A stretch of 64,000 nt of DNA. It comes from Deinococcus sp. LM3 (GTDB lineage Bacteria; Deinococcota; Deinococci; Deinococcales; Deinococcaceae). Both the position numbers and the translations under genes were made by a program. The stretch lies in the NCBI RefSeq assembly GCF_002017875.1, contig NZ_MUFV01000001.1, forward strand, positions 2,444,501-2,508,500. Direction: 5' to 3'. This document shows, one piece after another, positions 1 through 11,599 of the stretch. A model generated the notes under the pieces. The model was given only the letters and a program-made list of their open reading frames with translations. It did not search any database and had not been told where the DNA came from. Numbering within the stretch: the stretch's first letter is position 1; each line of letters begins with the position of its first letter.

Positions 1-1
1 C

Positions 2-784
<783 letters not shown>

Positions 785-918
785 TACGGACTCCGATTGA
801 ATGGGCTGCAAAGCCCGTTCAATCCGAGCGAAGCGAGTAGGAGAAAAACGGGCTCCGGGCGTGCAGCTGGCAGATCGGTGGTGTTCCGATCTGTCAGCGA
901 AACAGACGGCAGTTCGTA
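785..918 (+). repeat. Dispersed structured repeat, copy 1 (short form)
   Basis: The copy starts on the base after the glnN stop with TACGGACTCCG and ends with a degenerate inverted end (CAGTTCGTA). It holds two hairpins: GATTGAATGGGCT (795-807) pairs with AGCCCGTTCAATC (812-824), and GCTGGCAGATCGG (866-878) pairs with CCGATCTGTCAGC (886-898) around a 7-base loop. Other copies are at 11600, 29038 and 41754. There is no room for a transposase. Confidence 0.9.
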
Positions 919-1011
919 CAAGTCCCGCCAGGGGAGGCAGTAGGAAATGGGGAGGAAGTGCCTCACTGCCCACTTCCCCCTCCGCCCCGGATACACCACC
1001 CGGCGAACCCC

Positions 1012-1046
1012 AGTGACCCGTCCTGCTTCTGCGCAGGCGGGTCACT
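1012..1046 (+). terminator. Terminator-like hairpin after glnN
   Basis: AGTGACCCG at 1012-1020 pairs with CGGGTCACT at 1038-1046, and inner CCTG/CAGG pairs extend the stem. Only a weak T-rich tail (CCTTG) follows. Apart from the repeat at 785-918 and this hairpin, I see nothing in the gap 785-1112. Confidence 0.6.
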
Positions 1047-1100
1047 CCTTGCTGGGCACTCTGCGTTTCCCAGTTTCAGTCCTGTCCCCGCCACGCGGAG

Positions 1101-1106
1101 TAAACT
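1101..1106 (+). promoter_or_regulatory. -10 box of a probable leaderless promoter
   Basis: TAAACT lies exactly 6 bases before the GTG start at 1113, the spacing expected if transcription starts on the start codon. No clear -35 box is seen. Confidence 0.55.
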
Positions 1107-1112
1107 GCGGGC

Positions 1113-1925
1113 GTGTTGAATCTGCTTCGCCGCCCCGCCGTCACCCCCGCCGAACTGGACGAGGGGCTGCGGGCGCTGGGACTGGACGGGTCGCAGCACG
1201 TGATCGTGCACGCCAGCCTGAAGTCCTTCGGAACGCTGGACGGCGGCGCCCGGACGGTCGTGGACGCCCTGGCCGCGCGCACGGCGACCCTGGTGGCTCC
1301 GGCGTTCACGTACTCGACGCTGCTGTCCCGGCCGACCTCGACCACGCACGCCCGCTTTCACCGGGACAGCCGCGTCAGCCGCGACATCGGGCGGGTGTCG
1401 CAGGAGATCGTGGACCGCGCCGCCGCGCTGCGGTCCTTCCACCCGACCCTGAGTTTCATCGCGCTGGGCAGCGAGGCCGGGCGCATCACGCAGGCGCAGT
1501 CCCTGAGCAGTCCGTACCAGCCGGTCGGGGCGCTGTACGACCTGAATGGGTACGCGCTGCTGATGGGGGTGGATTTCGGCAGCAACACCAGCGTGCATTA
1601 CGGTGAGCACCTCGCGGGGATGCCGCTGCTGACGCGTTACGTGCCGCTGGACGGGCAGGTGCTGCCCACCGCCTTCCCGAACTGCTCGGCGGACTTCGAT
1701 CATCTGGCGCCCGAGGTGCACCTGGGACTGCGTAGCGCGCAGGTGGGATCGTGCACCCTGCGCCTGTACCGCGTGCGGGACCTCGTGGACGCCACGGTGC
1801 GCCTGCTGAACCGCGACCCGGAGGCGCTGCTGTGCACGTACCGGGGCTGCCGCTGCCAGGAAGTGCGGACACTGGTGCGCGCGCAGGGCCTGACGCCGCG
1901 CGCGCATACGGGCCTGATCAGTTGA
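1113..1925 (+). CDS. AAC(3)-family N-acetyltransferase
   Basis: This 270-residue protein matches the antibiotic_NAT fold: VIVHASLKSFG near residue 31, LVAPAFTYST near 60, FHPTLSFIALG near 110, and GVDFGSNTSVHYGEHLAG near 150. Members transfer acetyl from acetyl-CoA to the 3-amino group of aminoglycosides, but many chromosomal members such as YokD/FrbF types act on other amines, so resistance is not proven. The GTG start is chosen because TAAACT sits 6 bases upstream. The C-terminal CTYRGCRCQEV stretch has three cysteines. It stands alone, with a convergent flavoprotein gene downstream. Confidence 0.8.
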   Translation: MLNLLRRPAVTPAELDEGLRALGLDGSQHVIVHASLKSFGTLDGGARTVVDALAARTATLVAPAFTYSTLLSRPTSTTHARFHRDSRVSRDIGRVSQEIVDRAAALRSFHPTLSFIALGSEAGRITQAQSLSSPYQPVGALYDLNGYALLMGVDFGSNTSVHYGEHLAGMPLLTRYVPLDGQVLPTAFPNCSADFDHLAPEVHLGLRSAQVGSCTLRLYRVRDLVDATVRLLNRDPEALLCTYRGCRCQEVRTLVRAQGLTPRAHTGLIS

Positions 1926-1939
1926 AGGGCGTCCTCACA

Positions 1940-1985
1940 GGCCCGGTCAGCTGAGGTGTATCTTCACGGGCCCGGTCAGCTGAGG
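1940..1985. repeat. Two direct copies of a 17-bp word
   Basis: GGCCCGGTCAGCTGAGG occurs at 1940-1956 and 1969-1985, a period of 29 bases. The second copy contains the stop codon of the minus-strand reductase gene, so the first looks like a tandem duplication of that gene's last codons. Confidence 0.8.
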
Positions 1986-2980
1986 CGTTTCTCGCTGGAG
2001 TGACCGGGGCGCACGCGCAGGTCCGGGCGGACGTGATGCGCGGCGTGATTGGCTGCTACGGCGGCCTGCGCCAGCCCCACCGAGATCAGCTTGAAGTCCT
2101 GCCCGGACGCCGCGAGGTCGCCCACCACGAACACGCCCGGCAGCGCGGTGCGACCATCGGGGCCGTCGGGGACGTACTCGCCCTGCCATTGCAGCGGCCA
2201 GCTCTGGAGCGGGCTCAGGTCCGGCAGGTACCCGTTCAGGATCAGGACCGTGTCGGCCGGCACGTCGCGGGGCTGGCCGTCCACCGTGAGGGCCGCGCCG
2301 GTCGGTGTGACGTTCAGCAGCACGGCCGGGGCCAGGACCGTCAGCTGACCGCTGCGCCCCGCCTCATTCAGGGCGTCCAGTTCGGCGGGACTGCCCCGGA
2401 AGCCGGCGCGGCGGTGCGTGAGGGTCACCTGCGCGCCCGCCTGCGCGAGTTCCAGCGCGGCGCGGGTGGCCTGCGGCACGCCGCCCACGATCAACACGCG
2501 GCGGCCCGCGAGCCTGGCCGGGTCCGGCACGTCCGTCCGTACGTCCGGGTGCGTGCCGGGCACGCGGGCCTCGCGGGGCAGCAGCGCGCCCAGTCCGGCC
2601 GCCAGGATCACGGCGCCCGTCCGAAAGGTTCGCGGGCCATCCGCGCCGGTCGTGCCGACGCGCCAGCCGTCACCGTCGGGTTCCAGCGTGCGGGCCAGGG
2701 TGCCGGGCCGCAGCTGCACGGGCAGGCCGTCCAGTTGCCGGACCAGTCCGGCGATCACGTCGGCGGCGGGCGTGGCGGGCAGGCCCGGCACGTCGTACAC
2801 CCGGCGGTCCGGGTACAGCGCGGTCAGCTGCCCGCCGGGTTCGTGCCGGGCGTCCAGCACGGTCACGTTCAGGCCGCGCCACGCGGCGTAGAAGGCGGCG
2901 TGCAGTCCGGCGGGGCCGGCACCAATGACCAGCACGTCGGCGTCACGTTCGGCGGGAAGGGCGGGTGCGGGGGCGTTCAT
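1976..2980 (-). CDS. Thioredoxin reductase-like ferredoxin--NADP reductase
   Basis: This 334-residue FAD protein starts VLVIGAGPAGLHAAFYAAW (FAD-binding GxGxxA/G) and has PGGQLTALYPDRRVYDVPGLP near residue 55, the signature of the YumC-type ferredoxin/flavodoxin NADP reductases. It has no CxxC redox pair, so it is not a thioredoxin reductase. The NADPH motif is unusual: IVGGVPQATRAA replaces the common GGGDSA form. The C-terminal VFVVGDLA is the usual FAD contact. Its ATG has CATACT 6 bases upstream. The next gene upstream on the same strand (fprA-like, ending at 3029) is another reductase of the same reaction class. Confidence 0.85.
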   Translation of the reverse strand: MNAPAPALPAERDADVLVIGAGPAGLHAAFYAAWRGLNVTVLDARHEPGGQLTALYPDRRVYDVPGLPATPAADVIAGLVRQLDGLPVQLRPGTLARTLEPDGDGWRVGTTGADGPRTFRTGAVILAAGLGALLPREARVPGTHPDVRTDVPDPARLAGRRVLIVGGVPQATRAALELAQAGAQVTLTHRRAGFRGSPAELDALNEAGRSGQLTVLAPAVLLNVTPTGAALTVDGQPRDVPADTVLILNGYLPDLSPLQSWPLQWQGEYVPDGPDGRTALPGVFVVGDLAASGQDFKLISVGLAQAAVAANHAAHHVRPDLRVRPGHSSEKRLS

Positions 2981-2986
2981 GCGGCG

Positions 2987-2992
2987 AGTATG
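2987..2992 (-). promoter_or_regulatory. -10 box of a probable leaderless promoter
   Basis: On the minus strand CATACT lies 6 bases before the ATG at 2980. Confidence 0.45.
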
Positions 2993-3028
2993 CCAGAACG
3001 CCCCCCCGCCCCCGCATGCGCGGGGTGA

Positions 3029-4387
3029 TCAGCCCTGGCGGTGGCCGAGCATCATCTCGCGGTGCACGATCTTGCGGCGGGGGCGGCCCTCGGCCTGCCC
3101 GGTCGCCACTTCGTGCGCGTCCAGTGCCTGCCAGTCCGCGAAGGAGTACACGGGGACGTTCCGACCGGCCAGCAGGGCGTCCACGGCCTCGCGGGTGGGG
3201 TGGGCCGCGCCGGGCAGTTTCCCGCCGTGCACATCGGCCAGCAGTTGCGCGACGGTGTCGGTGGCGTCCTTGCGGTTGGTGCCGACCACGCCGCTCGGGC
3301 CGCGCTTGATCCACCCGGCGGTGTACTCGCCCACGCGGCCCTCCACGCGGCCTTCCTCGTTGGGAATCACGCCGCGCCGCTCGTCGAAGGGAACGCCGGG
3401 CAGCGCCACGCCCCGGTACCCGACCGAGCGCAGCACCATCTGCACGGGCAGCACCTCGTACTCGCCGGTGCCGACCGCGTTGCCGCTTTCGTCCAGGCGG
3501 TTGCGTTCCACTTTCAGGCCGCCCACGTGGCCGGTGCCGTCGTCGATGATCTCGGTGGGGGAGACCAGGAAGCGCAGGTGCACGCGGCGGGGTTTGCCCT
3601 CGCGTTCACGGGCGGCGAAGTCGCGCAGCACCTCGATGTTCTTCTTCTTCACGTTGTCGGTCACAGCGGCTTCCTCCGCCTCGGTCAGGGCGATCTCGGC
3701 GGGGTCCACGACGGGTTCGGATTCGTGCAGTTCGCCGAATTCACGCAGTTCCTTGGTCGTGAAGGCCGCCTGCGCCGGGCCACGCCGACCCAGGATCCAC
3801 ACGTCCTTCACGGCGCTGTGTTCCAGGGCGTCCAGGGCGTGGGGGGCGATGTCGCTACTGCGCAGTTCCTGCGTGGTCTTGGCGAGGATGCGGCTCACGT
3901 CGAGCGCCACGTTCCCCACGCCGACCACGGCCACGCCACCGGCGCTAAGGACCATCTCGCGGGCGGCGGCGTCTGGGTGGCCGTTGTACCACGCGACGAA
4001 CTCGGTGGCGCTCATGGAGCCGGTCAGGTCCTCGCCGGGAATGCCCAGGCGGCGGTCGCTGCTGGCGCCGACCGTGTACAGAATGGCGTCGTAGTGGGTC
4101 AGGGCGTCCTGGTGGGTCAGGTCTGTGCCGAATTCCACGTTGCCCAGGAAGCGCACGCGCGGGTCGCCGAGGGTCTTCTCGAAGCCGCGCGTGACGCTCT
4201 TGATGGTCAGGTGGTCGGGCGCCACGCCGTAGCGCACCAGACCGTAGGGGGTGGGCAGGCGGTCGAACACGTCGATGTCGACGTTCAGGTCGCTTTTCAG
4301 CAGGGCTTCGGCGGCGTAGATGCCACTGGGGCCGCTGCCGATCACGGCGACGCGCAACGGACGTTCGGGGGTGACTGTCAGGCTCAT
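3029..4387 (-). CDS. FprA-type NADPH-ferredoxin/adrenodoxin reductase
   Basis: The 452-residue product has the FAD motif VIGSGPSGIYAAEALL, the diagnostic PTPYGLVRYGVAPDHLTIKSV segment near residue 50, and the NADP motif VVGVGNVALDVSRILAKT near 155. It should move electrons between NADPH and a ferredoxin in the cytoplasm, possibly serving the P450 at 12634. The open frame runs further upstream, but the ATG at 4387 is preferred: it fits the family N-terminus and has TAGACT 7 bases before it. A separate YumC-like reductase is just downstream, so this locus holds two unrelated enzymes for the same kind of reaction. Confidence 0.88.
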   Translation of the reverse strand: MSLTVTPERPLRVAVIGSGPSGIYAAEALLKSDLNVDIDVFDRLPTPYGLVRYGVAPDHLTIKSVTRGFEKTLGDPRVRFLGNVEFGTDLTHQDALTHYDAILYTVGASSDRRLGIPGEDLTGSMSATEFVAWYNGHPDAAAREMVLSAGGVAVVGVGNVALDVSRILAKTTQELRSSDIAPHALDALEHSAVKDVWILGRRGPAQAAFTTKELREFGELHESEPVVDPAEIALTEAEEAAVTDNVKKKNIEVLRDFAAREREGKPRRVHLRFLVSPTEIIDDGTGHVGGLKVERNRLDESGNAVGTGEYEVLPVQMVLRSVGYRGVALPGVPFDERRGVIPNEEGRVEGRVGEYTAGWIKRGPSGVVGTNRKDATDTVAQLLADVHGGKLPGAAHPTREAVDALLAGRNVPVYSFADWQALDAHEVATGQAEGRPRRKIVHREMMLGHRQG

Positions 4388-4394
4388 GTGGTTG

Positions 4395-4400
4395 AGTCTA
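4395..4400 (-). promoter_or_regulatory. -10 box of a probable leaderless promoter
   Basis: Minus-strand TAGACT lies 7 bases before the ATG at 4387 and supports that start over the longer frame. Confidence 0.5.
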
Positions 4401-4492
4401 AAGGTCAACTGCTTGGGGGGGAATGGCAACGCGGCCCGCTGTCCAGCCCGGATGGTGTCACGTGGACGGAAACACGGGGCAGGTCCCACACG

Positions 4493-4524
4493 AAAACGCT
4501 GCCCGTCGTGAGGACCGGGCAGCG
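4493..4524 (-). terminator. Intrinsic terminator of the CRP-family gene
   Basis: On the minus strand CGCTGCCCG (4524-4516) pairs with CGGGCAGCG (4505-4497) around a short loop and is followed by TTTT (4496-4493). Confidence 0.8.
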
Positions 4525-4552
4525 CTGCTGGAAGAGGAGTGGTGTGGGTGGA

Positions 4553-5161
<609 letters not shown>

Positions 5162-5232
5162 TGTGTGCGCCTCCTTGGGCGGTGTGAGAGGGGGGAAACG
5201 GGGTGTCGGGGGCTTATTCCCGACGTGCTCAC

Positions 5233-5261
5233 AGTGTAACCCAACATCACTTTTTTGTAAA
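5233..5261 (-). promoter_or_regulatory. Promoter of the CRP-family gene
   Basis: On the minus strand TTTACA (5261-5256), a 17-base spacer and TACACT (5238-5233) form a good sigma-70-type promoter about 70 bases upstream of the start at 5161. The stretch is strikingly AT-rich for this genome. Unlike many neighbours, this gene has a real 5' leader. The rest of the gap up to 5602 holds only the gyrA terminator. Confidence 0.75.
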
Positions 5262-5532
5262 CACTTTTGTTTCTTTAATCAGCATTGAGGTTACAGATCA
5301 CCCGGTCAGACCGGCACGCCCCGGCCACCGGTAGGACAGCATTTCCGTCCCTGGGCCCCGCCCGAGCCGCCTCACCCGATGCTCACCGCTGGCCCCGACC
5401 GGTGCGTCCATGATCCCCTTACAGGAGGGACGCGCACGCTCCCCTCATCCCCGGTACGGGCCAGCGATTCAATCGGTTCGGTCGGATCTTTCGCGGCCCG
5501 GCCAGGGGCGCTTCCACCCGGCCGCAACGGCA

Positions 5533-5564
5533 GTGGGCGGCGAGGCCTTCACCCCGCCGCCCAC
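5533..5564 (-). terminator. Terminator-like hairpin after gyrA
   Basis: GTGGGCGGCG (5533-5542) and CGCCGCCCAC (5555-5564) form a perfect 10-bp stem about 40 bases past the gyrA stop. There is no T run. Confidence 0.55.
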
Positions 5565-5602
5565 CCGTTCCCGCCGTCCTCAGCGGGTCAGGATGCAGCC
5601 GG

Positions 5603-8038
<2,436 letters not shown>

Positions 8039-8128
8039 GTTGCTCCAGTGGTGCAGGTCCGGGCGTGGCCGGGGCCGCGCCGCAGAGGTGAGATGGGGAG
8101 GTCCCGGCGCGGGGCCAGGGATGGGACG

Positions 8129-8157
8129 ATTCTAGCACGATTATGCTCAGGGCGTAA
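8129..8157 (-). promoter_or_regulatory. gyrA promoter with RDRM-like palindrome
   Basis: Minus-strand TAGAAT (8134-8129) is a good -10 box about 90 bases before the gyrA start. Just upstream, 8141-8157 reads TTATGCTCAGGGCGTAA, an imperfect palindrome (TTAYGC...GCRTAA) that resembles the 17-bp RDRM bound by DdrO and covers the -35 position. gyrA is a reported RDR regulon member in D. radiodurans; control here is inferred. Confidence 0.55.
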
Positions 8158-8410
8158 TAGAACCGGGTCCTTCTATGCTGCCCATTGTACCTGAAAACAC
8201 CCCCGCACACCGCGACCCTGACCACCACCGGAACCCGCCCAGCACCAGCAAAATCAGCCCTCCACGACACCCCGGACCCCACCCGCCCCGGACGGCGCAC
8301 CCAGCCACCCCTCCTGCCTCCCCGGCCGGACCCGCAGCCGTTACCCCACAGCGGTTTTCGGGCCTGCGGAGAGGGGCTCCCGGCATCCCCGAAACGCGCA
8401 GCGCGAGTAG

Positions 8411-8447
8411 CCGGAAAGAGCCTCCGGAAAGAGCCGCCGGAAAGAGC
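8411..8447. repeat. Three tandem 13-bp units
   Basis: CCGGAAAGAGC recurs at 8411, 8424 and 8437 with a 13-bp period in the 600-base gap between gyrA and the roadblock genes. Open frames crossing the gap look like random GC-rich frames. Apart from the gyrA promoter and the box at 8626 I see nothing else there. Confidence 0.75.
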
Positions 8448-8625
8448 TGGAAGTGGAGCGGCCCACCACGCACGGCCTCCCGCGCCGGGATGCAGGCCCG
8501 CGACACACCCGGAGGGTGAGCGGAACTCGCGCCCCTGGCCCCCACACGCCCGTCCCGCCGGCCTGACCGCCCCCCACCCCCACCGGCCTGCCAGACACCA
8601 CCCCCCGCCGGCCGCGCCAAGCCTT

Positions 8626-8631
8626 TATGAT
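8626..8631 (+). promoter_or_regulatory. -10 box upstream of the roadblock trio
   Basis: TATGAT lies 8 bases before the ATG at 8640, so transcription likely starts at or very near the start codon. Confidence 0.5.
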
Positions 8632-8639
8632 GACTTCAC

Positions 8640-8990
8640 ATGCTTGATCAACTCACGCAACTCGTCAGGGACGTGGATGGCGCCTGGGCCGCCGCCATCG
8701 GGGGCCTGGACGGCCTGCTCATCGAGGGACACTCCACTGCCGCCACCGACCTCAGCCTGCTGATCGCCGAGCATGCCGGCCTGTACCGCTCGGCCAGCAC
8801 CGCCTACTCCACGACCCTGAACGGCGGCCAGACCCGTGAGATGTACCTGCGCGGCGAACGCCTGAGCGTGTACCTGCATCCCATCAAGACCGAGTACTTC
8901 CTGCTGCTGGCCGTCGACGCGCGCAGCAACCTCGGACAGGCCCGCCTGTACGGCCGTGACACCGCCCGCAAACTGGAGGCCATCCTGTGA
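8640..8990 (+). CDS. Roadblock/LC7-like protein 1
   Basis: A 116-residue protein of the roadblock/longin-like type: LTQLVRDVDGAWAAAIGGLDGLLIEG opens the domain and YFLLLAVDARSNLGQARLYGRDTARKLEAIL closes it with the usual long last helix. Bacterial roadblock proteins such as MglB act as dimers on small Ras-like GTPases. It is the first of three tandem paralogues with 4-base overlaps, so co-translation is likely. No GTPase gene is nearby. No signal peptide or membrane segment is seen. Confidence 0.75.
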   Translation: MLDQLTQLVRDVDGAWAAAIGGLDGLLIEGHSTAATDLSLLIAEHAGLYRSASTAYSTTLNGGQTREMYLRGERLSVYLHPIKTEYFLLLAVDARSNLGQARLYGRDTARKLEAIL

Positions 8991-9328
8991 TCATCGACCC
9001 CCTGCGCACCCTGCCCGGCGTGATCGCCGCTGCCCTGGTCGGCCCGGACGGCCTGCCCATCGAAACGCACGGCGACGGGGGAGACGCCATGGCCGCCGAA
9101 CTGAGCGCCCTGCGCGCCAGCCTGGACCGCACCGGCCGCCGCCTGGGCGCTGGAGAGGTCACGCGCATCGCCTTCACCAGCGAACGCATCGAGGTCGTGG
9201 CCGTGTCCAGCGGGGACTTCGTGCTGGGCGCCGCCATGGCGCGCGGCACCGACACCCGCACCGCCCAGCAGACCCTGGCCCGCCTGGCCCTGGAACTCGG
9301 GCACCTGCCCCGCCCGGAGACCCCATGA
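8987..9328 (+). CDS. Roadblock/LC7-like protein 2
   Basis: The 113-residue protein repeats the plan of its neighbours: LRTLPGVIAAALVGPDGLPIET at the N-terminus, VTRIAFTSERIEVVAVSSGDFVLGAAMARG as central strands and a final helix ARLALELG. The GTG start overlaps the previous stop (GTGA) and its own stop overlaps the next ATG, so the three genes form one translationally coupled unit. Sequence identity to the flanking paralogues is low, which suggests distinct partners or a hetero-oligomer. Confidence 0.72.
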   Translation: MIIDPLRTLPGVIAAALVGPDGLPIETHGDGGDAMAAELSALRASLDRTGRRLGAGEVTRIAFTSERIEVVAVSSGDFVLGAAMARGTDTRTAQQTLARLALELGHLPRPETP

Positions 9329-9645
9329 TCGAGGCCCTGATGGACGTGCGCGGCGTGCGCCACACCGCCCTGGTCGCCAGCGACGGCCGCGTCGTGGCCC
9401 GCGCCGGCCTGAGCGAGGAGCAGCTGAACGCGGAACTCACGCTGGTCGCCGCCAGCCGCGCCGTGATCGGCAGCCTGCAGGCGAACCTGCAGACCGGCGA
9501 CTGGCAGGAACTGCTGCTGGACCTCGACGGCGGCCCCGTGCTGTTCACGCCGCACGGCGACCAGATCCTCCTGACCGCCTTCGACGAGGTCGCCAGCCTG
9601 GGCCGCGTGCGGTTCGCAGTGCGCCGCCTGCTCGGCACGGCCTGA
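9325..9645 (+). CDS. Roadblock/LC7-like protein 3
   Basis: A 106-residue protein with MDVRGVRHTALVASDGRVVARAG, then QELLLDLDGGPVLFTPHGDQILLTAF and the closing helix GRVRFAVRRLLGTA. The longer open frame starting at 8956 is not used: the ATG at 9325 overlaps the previous stop as ATGA. It is the most degenerate of the three and is placed in the family partly by position. A hairpin at 9662-9700 ends the unit. Confidence 0.72.
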   Translation: MIEALMDVRGVRHTALVASDGRVVARAGLSEEQLNAELTLVAASRAVIGSLQANLQTGDWQELLLDLDGGPVLFTPHGDQILLTAFDEVASLGRVRFAVRRLLGTA

Positions 9646-9661
9646 CCGCGCCCACGGCCCG

Positions 9662-9700
9662 CGCGCCCCGGCCCCCGCCCGGCGGGCACGCCGGGGCGCG
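9662..9700 (+). terminator. Terminator-like hairpin after the roadblock trio
   Basis: CGCGCCCCGG (9662-9671) pairs perfectly with CCGGGGCGCG (9691-9700), followed by TTGCATT. Confidence 0.65.
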
Positions 9701-9726
9701 TTGCATTCGTCCCGGCGCCCGCGCGC

Positions 9727-9732
9727 TAGCGT
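9727..9732 (+). promoter_or_regulatory. -10 box of the hemB unit (leaderless)
   Basis: TAGCGT lies exactly 6 bases before the hemB ATG at 9739. Confidence 0.55.
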
Positions 9733-9738
9733 AGGCGC

Positions 9739-10743
9739 ATGCAAGACCGTCCCCGCCGCCTGCGCCGCACGCCCGCCCTGCGCGCCCTGACCCGCGAAGT
9801 GCACCTGCACCCCGAGCAGTTCATCCACCCGATCTTCGTGCATGAGCGCGACACCGTGACCGACATCGCCACCATGCCCGGCGTGCAGCGCCACAGCATC
9901 GAAAGTGCCGTGACCCAGGCCCGCGACGCGCTGGCCCTCGGGATTCCCAGCGTGATCCTGTTCGGCATTCCCGACCACAAGGACGCCCTGGGCACCCAGG
10001 CCTACGCCGAGGAAGGCATCATCCAGCGGGCCACGCGCGCCATCAAGGCCAGCGTGCCCGGCATCAGCGTCATCACCGACACCTGCCTGTGCGAGTACAC
10101 CGACCACGGCCACTGCGGCCCGCTGTGCGAGGTGCCCGGCCACAGCGGCCCGGACGCCTGGACGGTCGACAACGACCCCAGCCTGGACCTGCTGGCCCGC
10201 ACCGCCGTCTCGCAGGCCCGCGCCGGAGCGGACGTCGTGGCCCCCAGCGCCATGATGGACGGACAGGTCGCCGCCATCCGCGCCGCACTGGACGCCGCCG
10301 GTTTCACGCACGTCCCGGTCATGAGTTACGCCGTGAAGTACGCCAGCGCCTACTACGGCCCCTTCCGGGACGCCGCCGGGTCCACCCCCAGCGTCGGGAA
10401 CCGCGCCACCTACCAGATGGACCCCGCCGGAGGCTACCGCGAGGCGCTGCGCGAGGCCCGCCTGGACGCCGAGCAGGGCGCCGACACCCTGATGGTCAAA
10501 CCCGCCCTGGCGTACCTGGACGTCCTGAGCCTCCTGAAACGCGAGTTCGACCTGCCGGTCGTGGCGTACAACGTCAGCGGCGAGTACTCGCTGATCAAGG
10601 CCGCCGCCGCCGCCGGATTCATGGACGAACGCCGCACCGTCCTCGAAACCCTGACCGGCTTCAGGCGCGCCGGAGCGGACGCCATCATCACGTACCACGC
10701 CATGGACGCCGCCCGCTGGATCGCCGAGGACGCCCGCAAGTGA
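9739..10743 (+). CDS. hemB: Porphobilinogen synthase (ALA dehydratase)
   Basis: The 334-residue enzyme joins two 5-aminolevulinate molecules to porphobilinogen in heme and corrin synthesis. The zinc-type active site is seen in DTCLCEYTDHGHCG (residues about 114-127, three cysteines). The two Schiff-base lysines are in SYAVKYASAYYGPF (about 196) and MVKPALAYLD (about 254). It is followed with a 4-base overlap by a small phosphatase gene and then an ABM-type heme-oxygenase-like gene, so a heme-linked unit is plausible. Confidence 0.97.
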   Translation: MQDRPRRLRRTPALRALTREVHLHPEQFIHPIFVHERDTVTDIATMPGVQRHSIESAVTQARDALALGIPSVILFGIPDHKDALGTQAYAEEGIIQRATRAIKASVPGISVITDTCLCEYTDHGHCGPLCEVPGHSGPDAWTVDNDPSLDLLARTAVSQARAGADVVAPSAMMDGQVAAIRAALDAAGFTHVPVMSYAVKYASAYYGPFRDAAGSTPSVGNRATYQMDPAGGYREALREARLDAEQGADTLMVKPALAYLDVLSLLKREFDLPVVAYNVSGEYSLIKAAAAAGFMDERRTVLETLTGFRRAGADAIITYHAMDAARWIAEDARK

Positions 10744-11279
10744 CCAGCGCCACCAACCCCATCCGCGTGGACTGGATTCCCACCGGCCTGTGGCCCGGCC
10801 GCCTGGGCCTGACCTTCGCGCCGGGCAAGAAGGGCGGCAGCGTGTACCAGCCGGGCGTCACGCACGACCGCGACCTGACCGACGACATGCGCACCCTGGC
10901 GCAGGACGGCGCGACCGTCATCGCGCCGCTGCTGGAAGACCACGAGTTCCACATGCTGGGCCTGGAGGACTACCACGGCGCCGCCGACACCTTCGGCCTG
11001 GAAGTCGCGCCGTACTCCATCCCGGACGGGCACGCCCCGCACGACCCGCGTGACTTCGCCGCGTACATCGACGAACTGATGACCTACCTCCTGAACGGCC
11101 GCAGCGTCGTCGTGCACTGCCGGGGCGGCCTGGGCCGTGCGGGCCTGAGCGCCGCGTGCCTGCTCGTGCAGGCGGGCCTGGACGCCGAAGACGCCATCGC
11201 CCTGGTCCGGGAGACCCGCAGCCCGCACGCCATCGAAACGCCGCAGCAGGAGCAGTTCATTCACGATTTCGCCCGCTGA
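10740..11279 (+). CDS. Dual-specificity/tyrosine-type phosphatase-like protein
   Basis: The 179-residue product carries the cysteine phosphatase loop VVHCRGGLGRAG (residues about 122-133, HCxxGxGRxG) and a WIPTGLWPGRLGLTFAPGKK start typical of the CDKN3-like bacterial group. The general-acid loop may be near the IPDGHAPHDP segment. The GTG start overlaps the hemB stop by 4 bases, which fixes the start and links the genes. The substrate is unknown; protein or small-molecule phosphate esters are both possible. Confidence 0.8.
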   Translation: MTSATNPIRVDWIPTGLWPGRLGLTFAPGKKGGSVYQPGVTHDRDLTDDMRTLAQDGATVIAPLLEDHEFHMLGLEDYHGAADTFGLEVAPYSIPDGHAPHDPRDFAAYIDELMTYLLNGRSVVVHCRGGLGRAGLSAACLLVQAGLDAEDAIALVRETRSPHAIETPQQEQFIHDFAR

Positions 11280-11296
11280 GGGCACGGAGGTCACCC

Positions 11297-11599
11297 ATGA
11301 TCAGTGTCGCCAACCGCATCCACGTCAAGGCCGAGTACCACGACGCTTTCGAGGCACGCTTCCGCGACCGCGCCGGACTGGTGGACGGCATGCCCGGCTT
11401 CATCGCCAACCACGTCCTGCGGCCCACCCGCGACGGCGAACCCTTCGTGGTCCTGACCTTCTGGGAGTCCCGCGAGGCCTTCGAGGCCTGGACGACCAGC
11501 GACGCCTTCCGGCAGGGCCACGCCCGCAGCGGCACCCTCCCGAAGGACGCCTTCAGCGGCCCGAACGTCCTGGAAATCCATGAGGTCGTCGCCCGCTGA
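11297..11599 (+). CDS. ABM-domain monooxygenase, HmoB/IsdG-like
   Basis: The 100-residue protein has the dimeric alpha-beta barrel pattern of antibiotic biosynthesis monooxygenases: MISVANRIHVKAEYHDAFEARFRDRAGLVDGMPGF, then FVVLTFWESREAFEAWTTSDAF. In the HmoB/IsdG branch such proteins break down heme, and the place behind hemB fits that. The branch cannot be fixed by eye. GGAGG at 11286-11290 gives a good ribosome site for the ATG at 11297. The stop TGA is followed directly by a dispersed repeat. Confidence 0.75.
   Translation: MISVANRIHVKAEYHDAFEARFRDRAGLVDGMPGFIANHVLRPTRDGEPFVVLTFWESREAFEAWTTSDAFRQGHARSGTLPKDAFSGPNVLEIHEVVAR

Noticed and set aside
1976..2980. Thioredoxin reductase
   Set aside because: No CxxC pair; PGGQLTALYP is the ferredoxin-NADP reductase form.
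8147..8763. Several open frames in the gyrA-roadblock gap
   Set aside because: Pro- and Arg-rich GC frames on both strands without start signals; the region is taken as non-coding.
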